A DNA stretch of 64,000 nt from Pseudovibrio axinellae (GCF_900110875.1 NZ_FOFM01000002.1:1-64000); one strand, 5' to 3'. Counted from the stretch's first letter, positions 47,826 to 57,418 are shown. Program-made: numbers and translations. The notes: generated by a model from the sequence alone, not told the origin.

Positions 47826-48180
47826 CTGGCTTATCTCCCTTCCACGATTTGCGTAGTGTTTTCGCTATGGAATTGAGAGGTGTCTCATAATCAGGCAGGT
47901 TGATTGCAGCAAGAAGCAGCGCTGCAATCCAGAAGTAGTTATTGTGCGTAAACAGCGCCAGGATCGCCAACAAAGCGACGATCTGCATATGCGAGCGCCC
48001 ATATTTATGCGCCATACGCTCCGGCAAGGCATGAAGCGAGAAGTAGAAAACACCGGCCAGCAACACTGCTCCAATAGCAATGATCACAGTCGTGACCATT
48101 AAAACATCTGTGCTACCGGGCGCAGTTATAAAAATCGGAAGATGCCCGTCAAGCTGCTCATGTTGGCCGCCAGAATCCAT
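47818..48180 (-). CDS. DUF3302 inner-membrane protein (YibI-like)
   Basis: 120 residues with two to three hydrophobic segments (about 25-50, 63-80 and 83-98), and LPERMAHKYGRSHMQIVALL between them as in YibI/YiaW. The last 25 residues are a basic, soluble tail. DUF3302 proteins always travel with an HlyD-type protein; the job is unknown. It is the first gene of the two-gene unit, overlapping the next by eight bases. Confidence 0.82.
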   Translation of the reverse strand: MDSGGQHEQLDGHLPIFITAPGSTDVLMVTTVIIAIGAVLLAGVFYFSLHALPERMAHKYGRSHMQIVALLAILALFTHNNYFWIAALLLAAINLPDYETPLNSIAKTLRKSWKGDKPDD

Positions 48181-48471
48181 AGCCTGTATCGCCCTTCTAT
48201 CAGGGTTACAAACGCCAGCGTAAAACGCAGACGGAACGGAACACCTTTAATGCCCCACCCTTAGTTACCCCGCATAAAACGAAGCGGCAGAAAGCCGAGC
48301 AAATTTGGTATTTCTAACCTCAGGGTGAAAGAGATCTGAAAGAAAAAGGTAAGGATGGGCCAAACAAGTTTCTTCTTATTCGCAGCTCCTGCCCAGTGCT
48401 AAAAAAGGTCATGGCACCTGAGTATGCCTCACAGAAGGTGGGCTAGGTCCACATCTGCTGGATATCACAGC

Positions 48472-49038
48472 TTAGACCACAACCAACTTTTCTCGCGCTT
48501 TTAAGAAAAGGGGAGCAAGAGCTTGTGCGCACAGGAAGGCATTTTCTGCTGTTTGCTCAGTATAGGCATGGTCACGGTCAAGAAGGTTCACAGTTCCAAC
48601 CACTTCGCCCGAAACCACCACGGGCAAGTTAAGCGTTGCGCCAAGGCCCATAGCTGCAATTTTTTCGTGGTCTGGAAAGTAGTGTCTTACATCCTCAATT
48701 GTGTAACCAAGAAAAGGTTTCTGTCGCACAAACACTTGCTCATACCAGCCCCCTTCTTTTTCAATGGGTTTTGTTCCTGCGGTGCTATAGGCCCCTTGCG
48801 CACTGGAATAGAGCCGCACGACCCCGCACCCATCAGGATGCACCGTTGTAAGGGTAAAAAGCTTGTATCCAGGGTATCGGGAGAAAAGCGAAGCTACATT
48901 GCTTGCACCGTCTTGCAAACCCGCACTGTGTGTCACCGCCTGCACAAATTCTGAATGATCAATCACATTGAATACCTGTATTTTGAAACACAGATACTCT
49001 AGCCACTGTCGGCTCTGCATCAAGTCAGAGAAACTCAA
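48472..49038 (-). CDS. GAF domain-containing protein
   Basis: 188 residues from 49038, or about 164 from a GTG at 48966 (ACAGG eight bases upstream), the size usual for this family. A single GAF domain (about 30-180) contains FTLTTVHPDGCGVVRLYS and LGATLNLPVVVSGEVVGTVNLLDRDH. There is no attached kinase or output domain. It may bind a small molecule or act in redox sensing; no conserved triple Cys of the methionine-sulfoxide reductase type is visible. It lies downstream of the arsR-like gene by about 50 bases on the same strand. Confidence 0.85.
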   Translation of the reverse strand: MSFSDLMQSRQWLEYLCFKIQVFNVIDHSEFVQAVTHSAGLQDGASNVASLFSRYPGYKLFTLTTVHPDGCGVVRLYSSAQGAYSTAGTKPIEKEGGWYEQVFVRQKPFLGYTIEDVRHYFPDHEKIAAMGLGATLNLPVVVSGEVVGTVNLLDRDHAYTEQTAENAFLCAQALAPLFLKAREKLVVV

Positions 49039-49085
49039 GAATGGCCAGTTCTATAATTTGGCAGATAAGCGCTGTAAATTAATCC

Positions 49086-49418
49086 TCAGCCGCGGCTCAG
49101 CTCCGACAAACCAGGGTCATCAGTATAAGCCTCCTCGTCAATGCAGCACTCTTCACGCAAACATTGCAGAACGGCATTGAGTTGCTCGTACTGCGCAACG
49201 CAATACAAAACACGCCCTTCTCGCCGTTGTATGATCAGGCCAGCAGAAGCCAGACCGGACAAATGATGCGAAAGTGTTGAGCCTGGTATCTCAAGTTCTT
49301 CCTGCAACGCGCCAACAGCCAGTCCCGTACGCCCTGCTTTTACCAGCCGTCTGAAGATCGTAAGGCGCGTTACATGCCCAAGTTCTTTCAATGCCTTAGC
49401 TGTCTTTTCAAAGTCCAT
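49086..49418 (-). CDS. ArsR family transcriptional regulator
   Basis: 110 residues from ATG 49418 (GGTGAGAG upstream). The winged-helix domain includes ELGHVTRLTIFRRLVKAG, LEIPGSTLSHHLSGLASAGL as the recognition helix, and RREGRVLYCVAQYEQ as the wing. The C-terminal CLREECC cluster (three Cys) plus the Cys in the wing could bind arsenic(III), as in the atypical C-terminal-Cys ArsR group. It is divergent from the ArsP-like permease, and the two operators between them suggest it represses that gene and itself. The metal specificity is inference. Confidence 0.88.
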   Translation of the reverse strand: MDFEKTAKALKELGHVTRLTIFRRLVKAGRTGLAVGALQEELEIPGSTLSHHLSGLASAGLIIQRREGRVLYCVAQYEQLNAVLQCLREECCIDEEAYTDDPGLSELSRG

Positions 49419-49438
49419 AACTCTCACCATCTTGACTG

Positions 49439-49462
49439 ATATTTCGATATTACTAGAAATAT
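49439..49462. promoter_or_regulatory. ArsR-type operator, copy 1
   Basis: A perfect inverted repeat ATATTTC (49439-49445) and GAAATAT (49456-49462) with a 10-nt spacer, 21 bases upstream of the regulator's start codon. A near copy lies 49 bp away at 49488-49511, so these are probably the binding sites of the divergent regulator. Confidence 0.7.
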
Positions 49463-49487
49463 CTTGACAAGCAAACCCCTTATACAT

Positions 49488-49511
49488 ATATTTCGATAAA
49501 TCCAGAAATGT
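49488..49511. promoter_or_regulatory. ArsR-type operator, copy 2
   Basis: ATATTTC (49488-49494) and GAAATGT (49505-49511), with one mismatch, same 10-nt spacing and matching spacer start (GATA). It lies just before the ArsP-like gene's start codon. Confidence 0.65.
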
Positions 49512-49529
49512 CGTAATAAGGCAAATCCA

Positions 49530-50444
49530 ATGTACCTAACCTCAGAAATGCTTATAAGCAGCCTAGAGATGTTCGCTTTCCTCGCCGTGGAGCTAACCAT
49601 ACTCTTCCTGGCGATCAGCTATTTCGTCGGCATCCTGCAGGAGTACATCCCACCCAGCCGCGTTCAAAGTATTCTCAGCAGCCAAAACGGTAAGGGTTAT
49701 GTGACCGCCGCAGCGCTCGGCGTAATCACACCCTTTTGCTCTTGCTCCACCATCCCGTTTCTAAAGGGTCTACTCAGAGCACGAGCAGGCTTTGGCACAA
49801 TGATGGTCTTCCTGTTTGCCAGCCCTCTGCTGAACCCAATCATCATTGGCCTGTTCGCAATAACTTTCGGTATGAGTGTCACTCTCTTTTACTTCGTGAT
49901 CGCGCTCTCCGTTTCGATCCTTGCGGGCTACTTGCTGGAAAAACTCGGCTTCGAAAAGTTCGTTAAACCAGAGGCCTATGCAGCCCCTGTGACGTCATCT
50001 TGTGGCAGCAGTTGCGGATCTGCCGCGCCACTACAAAACAAATGGGTCAAGATCTGGCATTCCACCTGGACGGACTTCAAGAAAGTCCTGCCTTACCTGA
50101 TTGGCGGCATCGCCATTGGCTCTATGATCTATGGATTTATGCCAACAGATCTGGTGTCCTCTTGGGCGGGTGAAAACAACCCACTCGCGATACCCGTGGC
50201 CGCTGTCATCGGCATCCCGCTCTACATCAGAGCAGAAGCCGTCATTCCGCTCACCGCAGCCCTTGCAGGCAAAGGCATGGGACTGGGCGCAATCATGGCC
50301 CTCATCATCGGCAGCGCTGGCGCAAGCCTGACAGAGGTAATCTTACTAAAGTCCCTCTTCAAAAACCAGATGATCGCCGCTTTTCTGGTCGTCATCCTGG
50401 GCATGGCAGTGAGCGCAGGGGTGCTGTATTCTCTGATTTTCTGA
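49530..50444 (+). CDS. ArsP-like permease (DUF318 family)
   Basis: 304 residues with about eight transmembrane helices. The family signature TPFCSCSTIPFLKGLLRA (about 70-85) is intact, with its Cys pair. A central loop has SSCGSSCGS, a possible metal-binding Cys-rich stretch. ArsP exports trivalent organoarsenicals such as methylarsenite, but related permeases move other substrates, so the arsenic link rests on the ArsR neighbour and operators. It is followed by a strong shared terminator. It probably forms the only inducible unit of this locus; arsC/arsB are absent. Confidence 0.82.
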   Translation: MYLTSEMLISSLEMFAFLAVELTILFLAISYFVGILQEYIPPSRVQSILSSQNGKGYVTAAALGVITPFCSCSTIPFLKGLLRARAGFGTMMVFLFASPLLNPIIIGLFAITFGMSVTLFYFVIALSVSILAGYLLEKLGFEKFVKPEAYAAPVTSSCGSSCGSAAPLQNKWVKIWHSTWTDFKKVLPYLIGGIAIGSMIYGFMPTDLVSSWAGENNPLAIPVAAVIGIPLYIRAEAVIPLTAALAGKGMGLGAIMALIIGSAGASLTEVILLKSLFKNQMIAAFLVVILGMAVSAGVLYSLIF

Positions 50445-50480
50445 ACCTATAAATCCCATAAATCCAACAGGTTATGCAAA

Positions 50481-50516
50481 TCAAACCCTACTAACTTGAG
50501 TGTTAGTAGGGTTTGA
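50481..50516. terminator. Bidirectional terminator between the ArsP-like gene and recQ
   Basis: A perfect 15-bp stem, TCAAACCCTACTAAC (50481-50495) with GTTAGTAGGGTTTGA (50502-50516), and a 6-nt loop. T-rich sequence follows on both strands. Confidence 0.92.
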
Positions 50517-50521
50517 TTTTG

Positions 50522-52348
50522 CTAGTCGCGAATGATCTCCAGGAAGGCAGGGCCAAAGCGCTCCAGTTTGGACTCTCCAACACCGGAAATCTCCAGCATC
50601 TCCTCTAGTCGCTGCGGGCGGTCCACTGCCATCTCAATAAGGGTCTTATCGTTGAAGATCACATAAGGCGGCACATTCCGCTCACGTGCCAACTCCATTC
50701 GCCGCGCCCGAAGTTTCTCAAACAGCTCCTGATCCGCTATATCCTCAATCTGAGCCTTTGCCGGTGCTTTCGCCCGCCGCTCCATCTTCGCAGAGTTAGC
50801 AAGCTGGTCCACCTTCAACTCAATGGTCCGGCGTTCTTTCAAGAACTCCATGCCCAGCGCTGTCATCTTCAAAGCCCCATGAGCATCATGATCAGCATAA
50901 ATCAGGCCAGCAGCCAGCAGCTGCCGGGCAATGGCGTTCCATTTAATCTTGTCGAACTCACCACCAATGTTGAACGTCGACAGCTGGTCGTGCCCACGTG
51001 AGATGATCCGCTCACTCGCATTGCCAAGCAGAACGTCAATCACATAGTTCGCACCAAAGCTCTGCCCAGTGCGCAAAATGCAGGACAACAGCTTCTGCGC
51101 GGCAATAGTCCCGTCCATAGTCTTCGGCGGATTCAAACAGGTATCGCAATTGCCACAAGGCTCGCACTCATCGCCGAAGTAGCGCAGCAGAACGGAGCGC
51201 CGACAAGTCGCTGTTTCACAGTAAGCGAGGAAAGATCGCAGCTTCTGCCGTTCAATCTGCTTCTGGCTCTCTGGCGCTTCACTGCGGTCAATCATCTGGT
51301 TCAGGAACACAACATCCTGCATGCCATAGACCAGCCACGCCTCAGACGGCAGACCATCACGCCCAGCGCGGCCCGTCTCTTGATAATAGGCCTCAATGTT
51401 CTTCGGCAAATCCAGATGCGCCACAAACCGCACGTTGGGCTTATCAATGCCCATACCAAATGCAACAGTGGCAACCATGATCATGCCTTCTTCTTTGATG
51501 AAGCGGTCCTGATTGGCCTCACGTACGGAACTGTCAAAACCCGCATGATAAGGAAGCGCGTCAAAGCCCTCATCAACCAACCATGCAGCCGTCTCCTCCA
51601 CCTTCTTGCGCGACAGGCAATAAATGATGCCACTCTCGCCAGCTGGCCGATCTTTCAGGAAACGCCGCAGCTGCTGCTTCGGATTACTCTTGATGCCCAC
51701 GGTGTAGGTGATGTTAGGCCGATCAAACCCGGAGGAAATCAGGCGCGGCAGATTGAGGCGTTCTTGAATGTCTTTCCGCGTCGGCTCATCCGCAGTCGCC
51801 GTCACAGCCAGGCAAGGCACACCCTCAAGCTTTGCCCGCACATTGGTCAGTTCACGATACTCAGGGCGGAAATCATGGCCCCACTGACTGATACAGTGCG
51901 CTTCATCAATCGCCAGCAGCGCAATCATCCCCCGTTGGTTCAGCTCTTCCAGCAAACCAACAAACTCGGGCCGCACCAACCGTTCAGGCGCCACATAAAG
52001 CAGATCCAGCTCACCAGCCCGTAAATCCCGATAAGCGGCCTGAATGTCCTCGCGAGAAAGCGCTGAGTTGATGGACGTCGCCCGCACACCTAGCTCGCGC
52101 AGGGTCGCAATCTGATCCTGCATCAATGCAATCAGCGGAGAAACAACAATGCCAACCCCACGACGACACAAGGCAGGCACCTGATAACACAGCGACTTAC
52201 CCGCCCCTGTTGGCATCAAAACACAGCAGCTCTCTCCAGCCATTACGCTATCAATCACAACCTGCTGATTGCCGCGAAACGCGTCGTAGCCAAATACTCT
52301 TTTCAGAACATCATGTGGCGAGGCAACAATATCTTGCGTGAGTGTCAT
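50522..52348 (-). CDS. recQ: ATP-dependent DNA helicase RecQ
   Basis: About 608 residues from ATG 52348; GTG at 52360 is an alternative. The helicase core has Walker [13 protein letters not shown], the DEAH box [16 protein letters not shown] and motif VI-type [19 protein letters not shown]. The zinc site ([28 protein letters not shown]), the RQC winged helix and the C-terminal HRDC domain (about 530-605) are all present. It works in recombination and fork repair. A dispersed palindrome repeat lies directly upstream. Confidence 0.97.
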   Translation of the reverse strand: MTLTQDIVASPHDVLKRVFGYDAFRGNQQVVIDSVMAGESCCVLMPTGAGKSLCYQVPALCRRGVGIVVSPLIALMQDQIATLRELGVRATSINSALSREDIQAAYRDLRAGELDLLYVAPERLVRPEFVGLLEELNQRGMIALLAIDEAHCISQWGHDFRPEYRELTNVRAKLEGVPCLAVTATADEPTRKDIQERLNLPRLISSGFDRPNITYTVGIKSNPKQQLRRFLKDRPAGESGIIYCLSRKKVEETAAWLVDEGFDALPYHAGFDSSVREANQDRFIKEEGMIMVATVAFGMGIDKPNVRFVAHLDLPKNIEAYYQETGRAGRDGLPSEAWLVYGMQDVVFLNQMIDRSEAPESQKQIERQKLRSFLAYCETATCRRSVLLRYFGDECEPCGNCDTCLNPPKTMDGTIAAQKLLSCILRTGQSFGANYVIDVLLGNASERIISRGHDQLSTFNIGGEFDKIKWNAIARQLLAAGLIYADHDAHGALKMTALGMEFLKERRTIELKVDQLANSAKMERRAKAPAKAQIEDIADQELFEKLRARRMELARERNVPPYVIFNDKTLIEMAVDRPQRLEEMLEISGVGESKLERFGPAFLEIIRD

Positions 52349-52366
52349 GAGCAGCAGCACTTACCT

Positions 52367-52413
52367 AAAGCGTATTCCCGAAAAGTGGTTCCGGTTTTCG
52401 GATAAGAATCCGC
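52367..52413. repeat. Dispersed intergenic palindrome, copy 2
   Basis: Starts AAAGCGTATTCCCGAAAAGT and contains the perfect arms CCGAAAA (52378-52384) and TTTTCGG (52395-52401). It matches the copy at 40765-40800 over the first 20 bases. Similar sequences are, as I recall, common between genes in Hyphomicrobiales. Confidence 0.7.
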
Positions 52414-52561
52414 GTTAAAAAAAACTTAGGGCTTGGCGCGTGAATGGAAATGAACGCGACATGCACTAAGGGATTTGAAGGGCGTTTCCTAACGTCTACC
52501 CGTCTGCCCCAAGTGCGCAAGACTTATCTGCCACTCGGGCACATAAACTTCGAGCAGCCGA

Positions 52562-53032
52562 TCACCGATACTGTGCTGCAGAAATAAACTCGCCAAAGGT
52601 TTCGCACCACACCAGCACGGTGTTGTAGGTCTCAATGTCAACGCCCTTCGGCACATCCAGTAGGAAGCCATCGAAGGTTTTCACATCACCGATCAGAACC
52701 GAGTTGTCTTTGATTGGCAGGAACTCATCTTCATGCTCAACGAACTCCGGGACCAGATAAACCTTGTAATCCGGCCCCGGAGCAAGACGGCCCTGATGAA
52801 CGATCATCTCTGGAGAGATACTCACCTTGCCCTCACCCCAATGCAGGAAGTCACTGCCGCGCTGGTCGCGGTTAAACTCCGCAGTGTACTGCGCGTTCTG
52901 AGCTTTCTGCTCCAGTACGGCGGTCTCAGGAGAATCCGGTGCAGTCAGGATAGGCAGGAAGTAGATCCCAAGCGCAAAGCCAACAACAAGCACTATGGTG
53001 TGCGAAACGAGCAATGCAACAAAACGGATCAT
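52562..53032 (-). CDS. DM13-domain membrane-anchored protein
   Basis: 156 residues: an N-terminal transmembrane anchor (about 4-28), a linker and a C-terminal domain that reads as DM13 (about 60-150), with the expected VLVWCETFGEFISAAQYR ending and its single conserved Cys. DM13 domains are proposed to be redox or electron-transfer modules. The protein is outside the cell membrane on the periplasmic side. It is upstream of recQ on the same strand by about 200 bases, but no functional tie is evident. Confidence 0.82.
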   Translation of the reverse strand: MIRFVALLVSHTIVLVVGFALGIYFLPILTAPDSPETAVLEQKAQNAQYTAEFNRDQRGSDFLHWGEGKVSISPEMIVHQGRLAPGPDYKVYLVPEFVEHEDEFLPIKDNSVLIGDVKTFDGFLLDVPKGVDIETYNTVLVWCETFGEFISAAQYR

Positions 53033-53402
53033 AGGAGTTCTCTCGGTTTACAAGGTCAAAATCATTATGATCATAAAAGCGATCACATCAAAGTGTCTAG
53101 CGACCATGCATGAGGATGGCACCAAAGCTACCTCATTGTAATCAATCCCAAAATCTCAAAACACTGTGAAATACCGTGAAGACCCCACTGTTTCCTGAGC
53201 AGGGCCTGTTTTACCTCAAAACATTCTTCTCTCACACACAAAACATAATTAATTTCAATAAGTTAAAACTTTCCGACTTACCCAGAATCAGAGGCCTTAG
53301 CCTGTTTATCCATGAAATATGCAGACTTAACATTCATCAAGTAGATTTACCTAAATGCTGTTTAGTCTCAGCCTTTTACCCCCTAGAGCAAAAGGTCTAT
53401 TT
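53033..53402. other. Gene-free stretch upstream of the truncated haemoglobin gene
   Basis: About 370 AT-rich bases between two divergent genes. Reading frames here are short and unlike coding sequence. It should hold both promoters; I found no clear operator or hairpin. Confidence 0.5.
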
Positions 53403-53771
53403 ATGAGTAACAAGACTTTATACGAGCGTCTCGGCGGCTATGACGCAATTTCTGCTGTCGTCAACAATCTCCTCCCGCGCCTTCAGAGCGACGAGCTGCT
53501 CGGACGCTTCTGGCAGAACCGTGGAGAAGACGGGATCGCACGCGAAAAACAACTGCTTATTGATTATCTCGCCTACAGCGCGGGTGGCCCACTTTACTAC
53601 ACAGGCCGTGATATGGTGATCACACACACTGGCATGGGCGTCACCGAAGCAGATTGGGACGTGTTCTTAGCTCACCTGAAAGCCACTCTGGAATCCTTTA
53701 ACCTGCCAGAAGCAGAGTTCAACGACACCGTTGGCTTTGTAAGCAGCCTGAAAGCGGAAATTCTAGTCTGA
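53403..53771 (+). CDS. Group 1 truncated haemoglobin
   Basis: 122 residues from ATG 53403 (AAAGG upstream); the 53355 frame start would add a non-family tail. The start LYERLGGYDAISAVVNNLLPRL and the proximal-His region GRDMVITHTGMGVTEADWDVF are typical of TrHbN. It would bind O2 or detoxify NO. The distal residues (Tyr B10-like near LGRFW) are consistent. Its neighbours give no clue to the physiological use. Confidence 0.92.
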   Translation: MSNKTLYERLGGYDAISAVVNNLLPRLQSDELLGRFWQNRGEDGIAREKQLLIDYLAYSAGGPLYYTGRDMVITHTGMGVTEADWDVFLAHLKATLESFNLPEAEFNDTVGFVSSLKAEILV

Positions 53772-53942
53772 TATTCCGGATAATTTTCAGACCAACCCTA
53801 TAAGCATCGCTCGCAGCAAATCTACATTATGCCTATCGGGCGATGCTTTCTACCCCCTACACATTTGACACAGAGGCAGCTTTACCGCACTGTTTGAGGC
53901 AGTTCATTTTTCCGACCATTGCGACACCCATAAAGTTTCACC

Positions 53943-54800
53943 ATGCTGCTTTCATTGAGTGCCTTTCTTAGTCTCGGCCTTGCCATAGCAAGCATCCCAC
54001 TCATCACACAGCGATGGGTGCCACTCACCTTATTCGCACTCTCGCTGGTCCTTGCAGTCACCGCAGGTGTACTTGGTTGGACAGCGCTATTGCTCGTTCT
54101 CAGCTGGGCTGTGGTTAGCGCTGTTCTCTTCCAGCAAAAGCACCCGCTCTGGTTATATGCGCTCATGGCAGGACTGTTGCTGCTGGCAGGGCACTTGGTG
54201 ATGACACACACAGCCCCCGGCTTTCACAATCTTCAAGTCTTGCAAGATGTGAAGACCAGTCCGGATGCAGTGCCCTATTCACTTTATCTGAACTTCGACA
54301 AGGCAGCTCTGGGGTTTTTGCTGTTTCTCTTCGCCGCCCCTCGCATCACCTCTGCAAAAGAGTGGTTGCGCTGCCTTCGCATAACCCTGTTGTTTTTCAT
54401 CCCCACAGCGGCTGTTCTGATTGGCGCCACATATGCGGCTGGTCTGGTTGTTTTTGACCTCAAGCTTGTTCCCTTCCTACCGCTTTGGATCTTTGCAAAT
54501 CTGCTATTCACCTGTGTTGCAGAAGAGGCCTTTTTCCGTCAGTTCGTCATGGGGCAACTCATGAAAAAGCTTGGACGCAGTGTATGGGCAGGAGTTATCG
54601 CGCTTGTGCTCTCGTCCCTGTTTTTCGCCTACTATCATTTGGATGGCGGAGTGCCCTACGCAATCTTCTCCCTAGTTGCGGGATTGTTCTACGGCGCGAC
54701 CTTCTGGAAATCCGAGCGCATCGAAGCAACAATAGGCGTCCACTTCCTCGTCAACCTCACCCACATCCTGTTCTTCACCTATCCAATGCTGGCGAGATAA
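53943..54800 (+). CDS. CPBP family intramembrane metalloprotease
   Basis: 285 residues with about eight hydrophobic helices. The CPBP (Abi) motifs are present: EEAFFRQFVMGQLM (Glu-Glu and Arg, about 190-205), FFAYYHLDGG (His, about 225) and HFLVNLTHILFF at the C-terminus. The family includes Rce1-type prenyl proteases and bacteriocin-immunity proteins. A poor ribosome-binding site precedes the ATG. No prenylated substrate is evident nearby. Confidence 0.86.
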   Translation: MLLSLSAFLSLGLAIASIPLITQRWVPLTLFALSLVLAVTAGVLGWTALLLVLSWAVVSAVLFQQKHPLWLYALMAGLLLLAGHLVMTHTAPGFHNLQVLQDVKTSPDAVPYSLYLNFDKAALGFLLFLFAAPRITSAKEWLRCLRITLLFFIPTAAVLIGATYAAGLVVFDLKLVPFLPLWIFANLLFTCVAEEAFFRQFVMGQLMKKLGRSVWAGVIALVLSSLFFAYYHLDGGVPYAIFSLVAGLFYGATFWKSERIEATIGVHFLVNLTHILFFTYPMLAR

Positions 54801-54919
54801 AGCAGGAGAGCAAAATGCTCATAGCTACAACGCAGCCATAGTCTGAAGGGAAAAATAACCAACCTAAGCCCACAATTGAAAAGGCGTAGCGCTTCACTTT
54901 CGTAACAACGGGAAGCTGA

Positions 54920-56044
54920 ATGACCGGACCGCGAACGAGGCTGCAACCGCGTTCGATCATCGCCGTGCTGGCTGTCGGGTACGCGGCGCGCCCCATTGGC
55001 GATGTAGTTTTTGACCATATTGGAAACCGTTTAGGCCGAAAGGCCGGCCTGATCATCTCTGTCTTGCTGATGGGGGGAGGCTCCTTCGCAATTACTGTGT
55101 TACCCACATATGATCAAATCGGGATCACCGCAGCTATACTTCTGGTTTCGATAAGGGTCATTCAGGGTATAGCAGTTGCCGGAGAATACACCGCTTCCGG
55201 CGTCCTGTTAGTGCAACGGGCACTCACGGGTGCATGGATTGCATGTGCCATGATCTCCAGCTGCCTCGTCGGCTCAGCGGTCCGAGCCGCAATCAACTAC
55301 TTTCTCTCTGCCGAACAGATGATGGACTGGGGATGGCTTTTGGTTTTTGGTTTTGGCACACTGGTCGCCATCTTCAGCGCTATTATCAGGCGAAACATCA
55401 CTGATACCGTGCTTAACAAAGACCCAGCGGATACCTCATCCCCTGTCTGGCAAAGCCTGAAAAATCATTCTGGCTTGATCGCGCAGATGGTCTTCCTGCT
55501 CCTTCCAACAGCCGTGATCTACGTCTATGCGGTCTCATATTTAAGCGCGGTGCCAAGTGTTGGCTCATCAGCGTCTCTCAATGTGATGACGTTCAACCTA
55601 ACTGTCATGGCCCTGTTTATTCCGGTTTGCGGATTTGCAGCGGACCGGTTCGGTTTCCGGCCTGTATTGCTCGCGGGGTCCCTGGCAACTTTTATTCTGG
55701 TGGTCCCTGCTGGTCGTTGATGCTCCAGCCGAACACAACATTTGTTTTTCTGGGGCAATTCGCGCTCACCTTAACAAACACGATAGGTTGGGCGCTCTCT
55801 ATCACGCCCTCACCTTGATGGCCCCAGACCATCTGCGATGCAGCGTTGTCGCCCTCGGATACAATCCGTGCATGGCTCTCTTCGGCGGCACAACGCCAAT
55901 CATCGCAACTTACCTGGTAAACCAACCGGTGAAGACTACACGCCCGCCTACTACATCCTTATCGCAGTCCTCATCTCACTCCCAATCATCTGGCGACTGC
56001 CAAAACTAATCGACCCAGCACGGCTGAACAGAGTTTTGGCGTGA
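54920..56044 (+). pseudogene. Broken metabolite:H+ symporter (MHS-type MFS transporter)
   Basis: The readable part runs in frame 2 from 54920 (SIIAVLAVGYAARPIGDVVF, IGNRLGRKAGLIISVLLMGG, GEYTASGV) to a stop at 55718. Residues then continue in frame 1 (about 55711-55816; TFVFLGQFALTLTNTIGWAL), frame 3 (to about 55925; SVVALGYNPCMALFGGTTPI) and frame 2 again (YILIAVLISLPIIWRLPKL). Each shift equals one lost base. The first 45 or so residues, including helix 1, are missing at the 5' end. It is thus a decayed copy of a proline/betaine- or dicarboxylate-type symporter. Confidence 0.85.
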
Positions 56045-56077
56045 TGCTTCAAGAAATCAGCCAGCCCGTTCCAACGT

Positions 56078-57319
56078 CTACCCATGGTCCAACGCTCGAA
56101 TATCCGCTTGGCGCCACAGAACAAAAATAAGCCCCAAGGCAATCACAAAGCAAGCAATGCCCGCAAGGAACACTCCATGAATGTTAGCTGTCATCAAAGA
56201 TGCCCCAGCAATAGCAAGCAGGAACTGACCTCCTGTCGAGCTTGAAATAGTAACCCCCATGACCCAGCCCTGTTCACTTTCGTCAGCTGCTGCAGAGAAC
56301 AAGGAAAACATCAGAGGCAGAGCAAGAGCAAAGGCCGCGACTATTGGAATTGTCAGAAGATAAGATAGCCAAGCCACATCGTTCAAAGTAAAGGCCAAGA
56401 GCCCAACCGCCATCACTGACACACTAACGACAATAATCGCTACCTTCGAATATCGTTTGGATATAGGCCCCACCAAGAGCGCACTTACAAAAGCCAGAAC
56501 CAATCCAAAGATGATCATTAAGATGCTGTTTTGAAGCGTATTAAACCCAAAGCGCAACACCATGTAGTTATTGAGGTAAATGTAGAAGGCGCTCAGCCCA
56601 ATCTCTACAAAGAGGAAAACTGCGCACAGCTTCAAAATTGTGGGCCTTGCATGCGCCCGCCAAAGGACAAGAAAGACCTCTGACAGGCCAAAATCTATCT
56701 TGCGGCAAGTCTGGTTTGTTTCATGGAAGAAAACAACTATCAGGGCAATGTTAATCAAGATCAACACGAGCGCCGCATAAAAAGGAAGTTCAAGCGAAGC
56801 ATAACTGCCCAAAATTGACGTGTCACTGAGCACCCCGGCAAGCAAAGGCCCGACGATCAAACCAATGGCAATGGCTGCTGTTACGTATCCCATATTGCGA
56901 TTTTTTTCTTCGCTCGTACGGCTGAGGTCAACAAGAGCAGCTTGTGCGATTGGCTGATTACCTGCGGCAAACCCGGTAATTACACGCGCTAGCACCAGTA
57001 ATGTCAGGTTTGACCAAACCAACGCAGCGATTGTCAACGCATACCCAAACAAGGCACCAAACAGGCAAATAAGGATGGCCTTCTTGCGACCGATATAATC
57101 CGAAAGCTTGGAAATATAGGCACCACCGAAGAACCAGCTTATGTAGAATGCCCCCGTCAAAATACTAAAATCGATTTCCCTAATTGCTAGGGAATCGCCA
57201 CGGGGTACAAATGTGCTACCAGGCACCATCACTAAGCTATTAACGATCGGAAAAATCAGCCCTTGCCCCATAACATCCACGAGGACGAGGAGAAGCAATG
57301 CAATTCGAGACCAACCCAT
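56078..57319 (-). CDS. MFS transporter, TetA-like 12-TM exporter
   Basis: 413 residues with about twelve transmembrane helices. The first loop has FGGAYISKLSDYIGRKKAI (motif A), and GLIVGPLLAGVLSD in helix 5 is the antiporter motif C, so it is probably a proton-driven exporter. Motif B is RVITGFAAGN. The sequence fits the tetracycline/multidrug TCR-TetA branch, but resistance is not implied. It is convergent with the broken MHS transporter, about 33 bases apart. Confidence 0.9.
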   Translation of the reverse strand: MGWSRIALLLLVLVDVMGQGLIFPIVNSLVMVPGSTFVPRGDSLAIREIDFSILTGAFYISWFFGGAYISKLSDYIGRKKAILICLFGALFGYALTIAALVWSNLTLLVLARVITGFAAGNQPIAQAALVDLSRTSEEKNRNMGYVTAAIAIGLIVGPLLAGVLSDTSILGSYASLELPFYAALVLILINIALIVVFFHETNQTCRKIDFGLSEVFLVLWRAHARPTILKLCAVFLFVEIGLSAFYIYLNNYMVLRFGFNTLQNSILMIIFGLVLAFVSALLVGPISKRYSKVAIIVVSVSVMAVGLLAFTLNDVAWLSYLLTIPIVAAFALALPLMFSLFSAAADESEQGWVMGVTISSSTGGQFLLAIAGASLMTANIHGVFLAGIACFVIALGLIFVLWRQADIRALDHG

Positions 57320-57418
57320 AGCTTCACGCCTTTCGCTCTTTACGTCAGCAAAACATCAATCTGAAAAACTGTAGATGCTCACTGGAGGTATGCAGCAGCG
57401 GACAGCGTGTCCTGCAGA

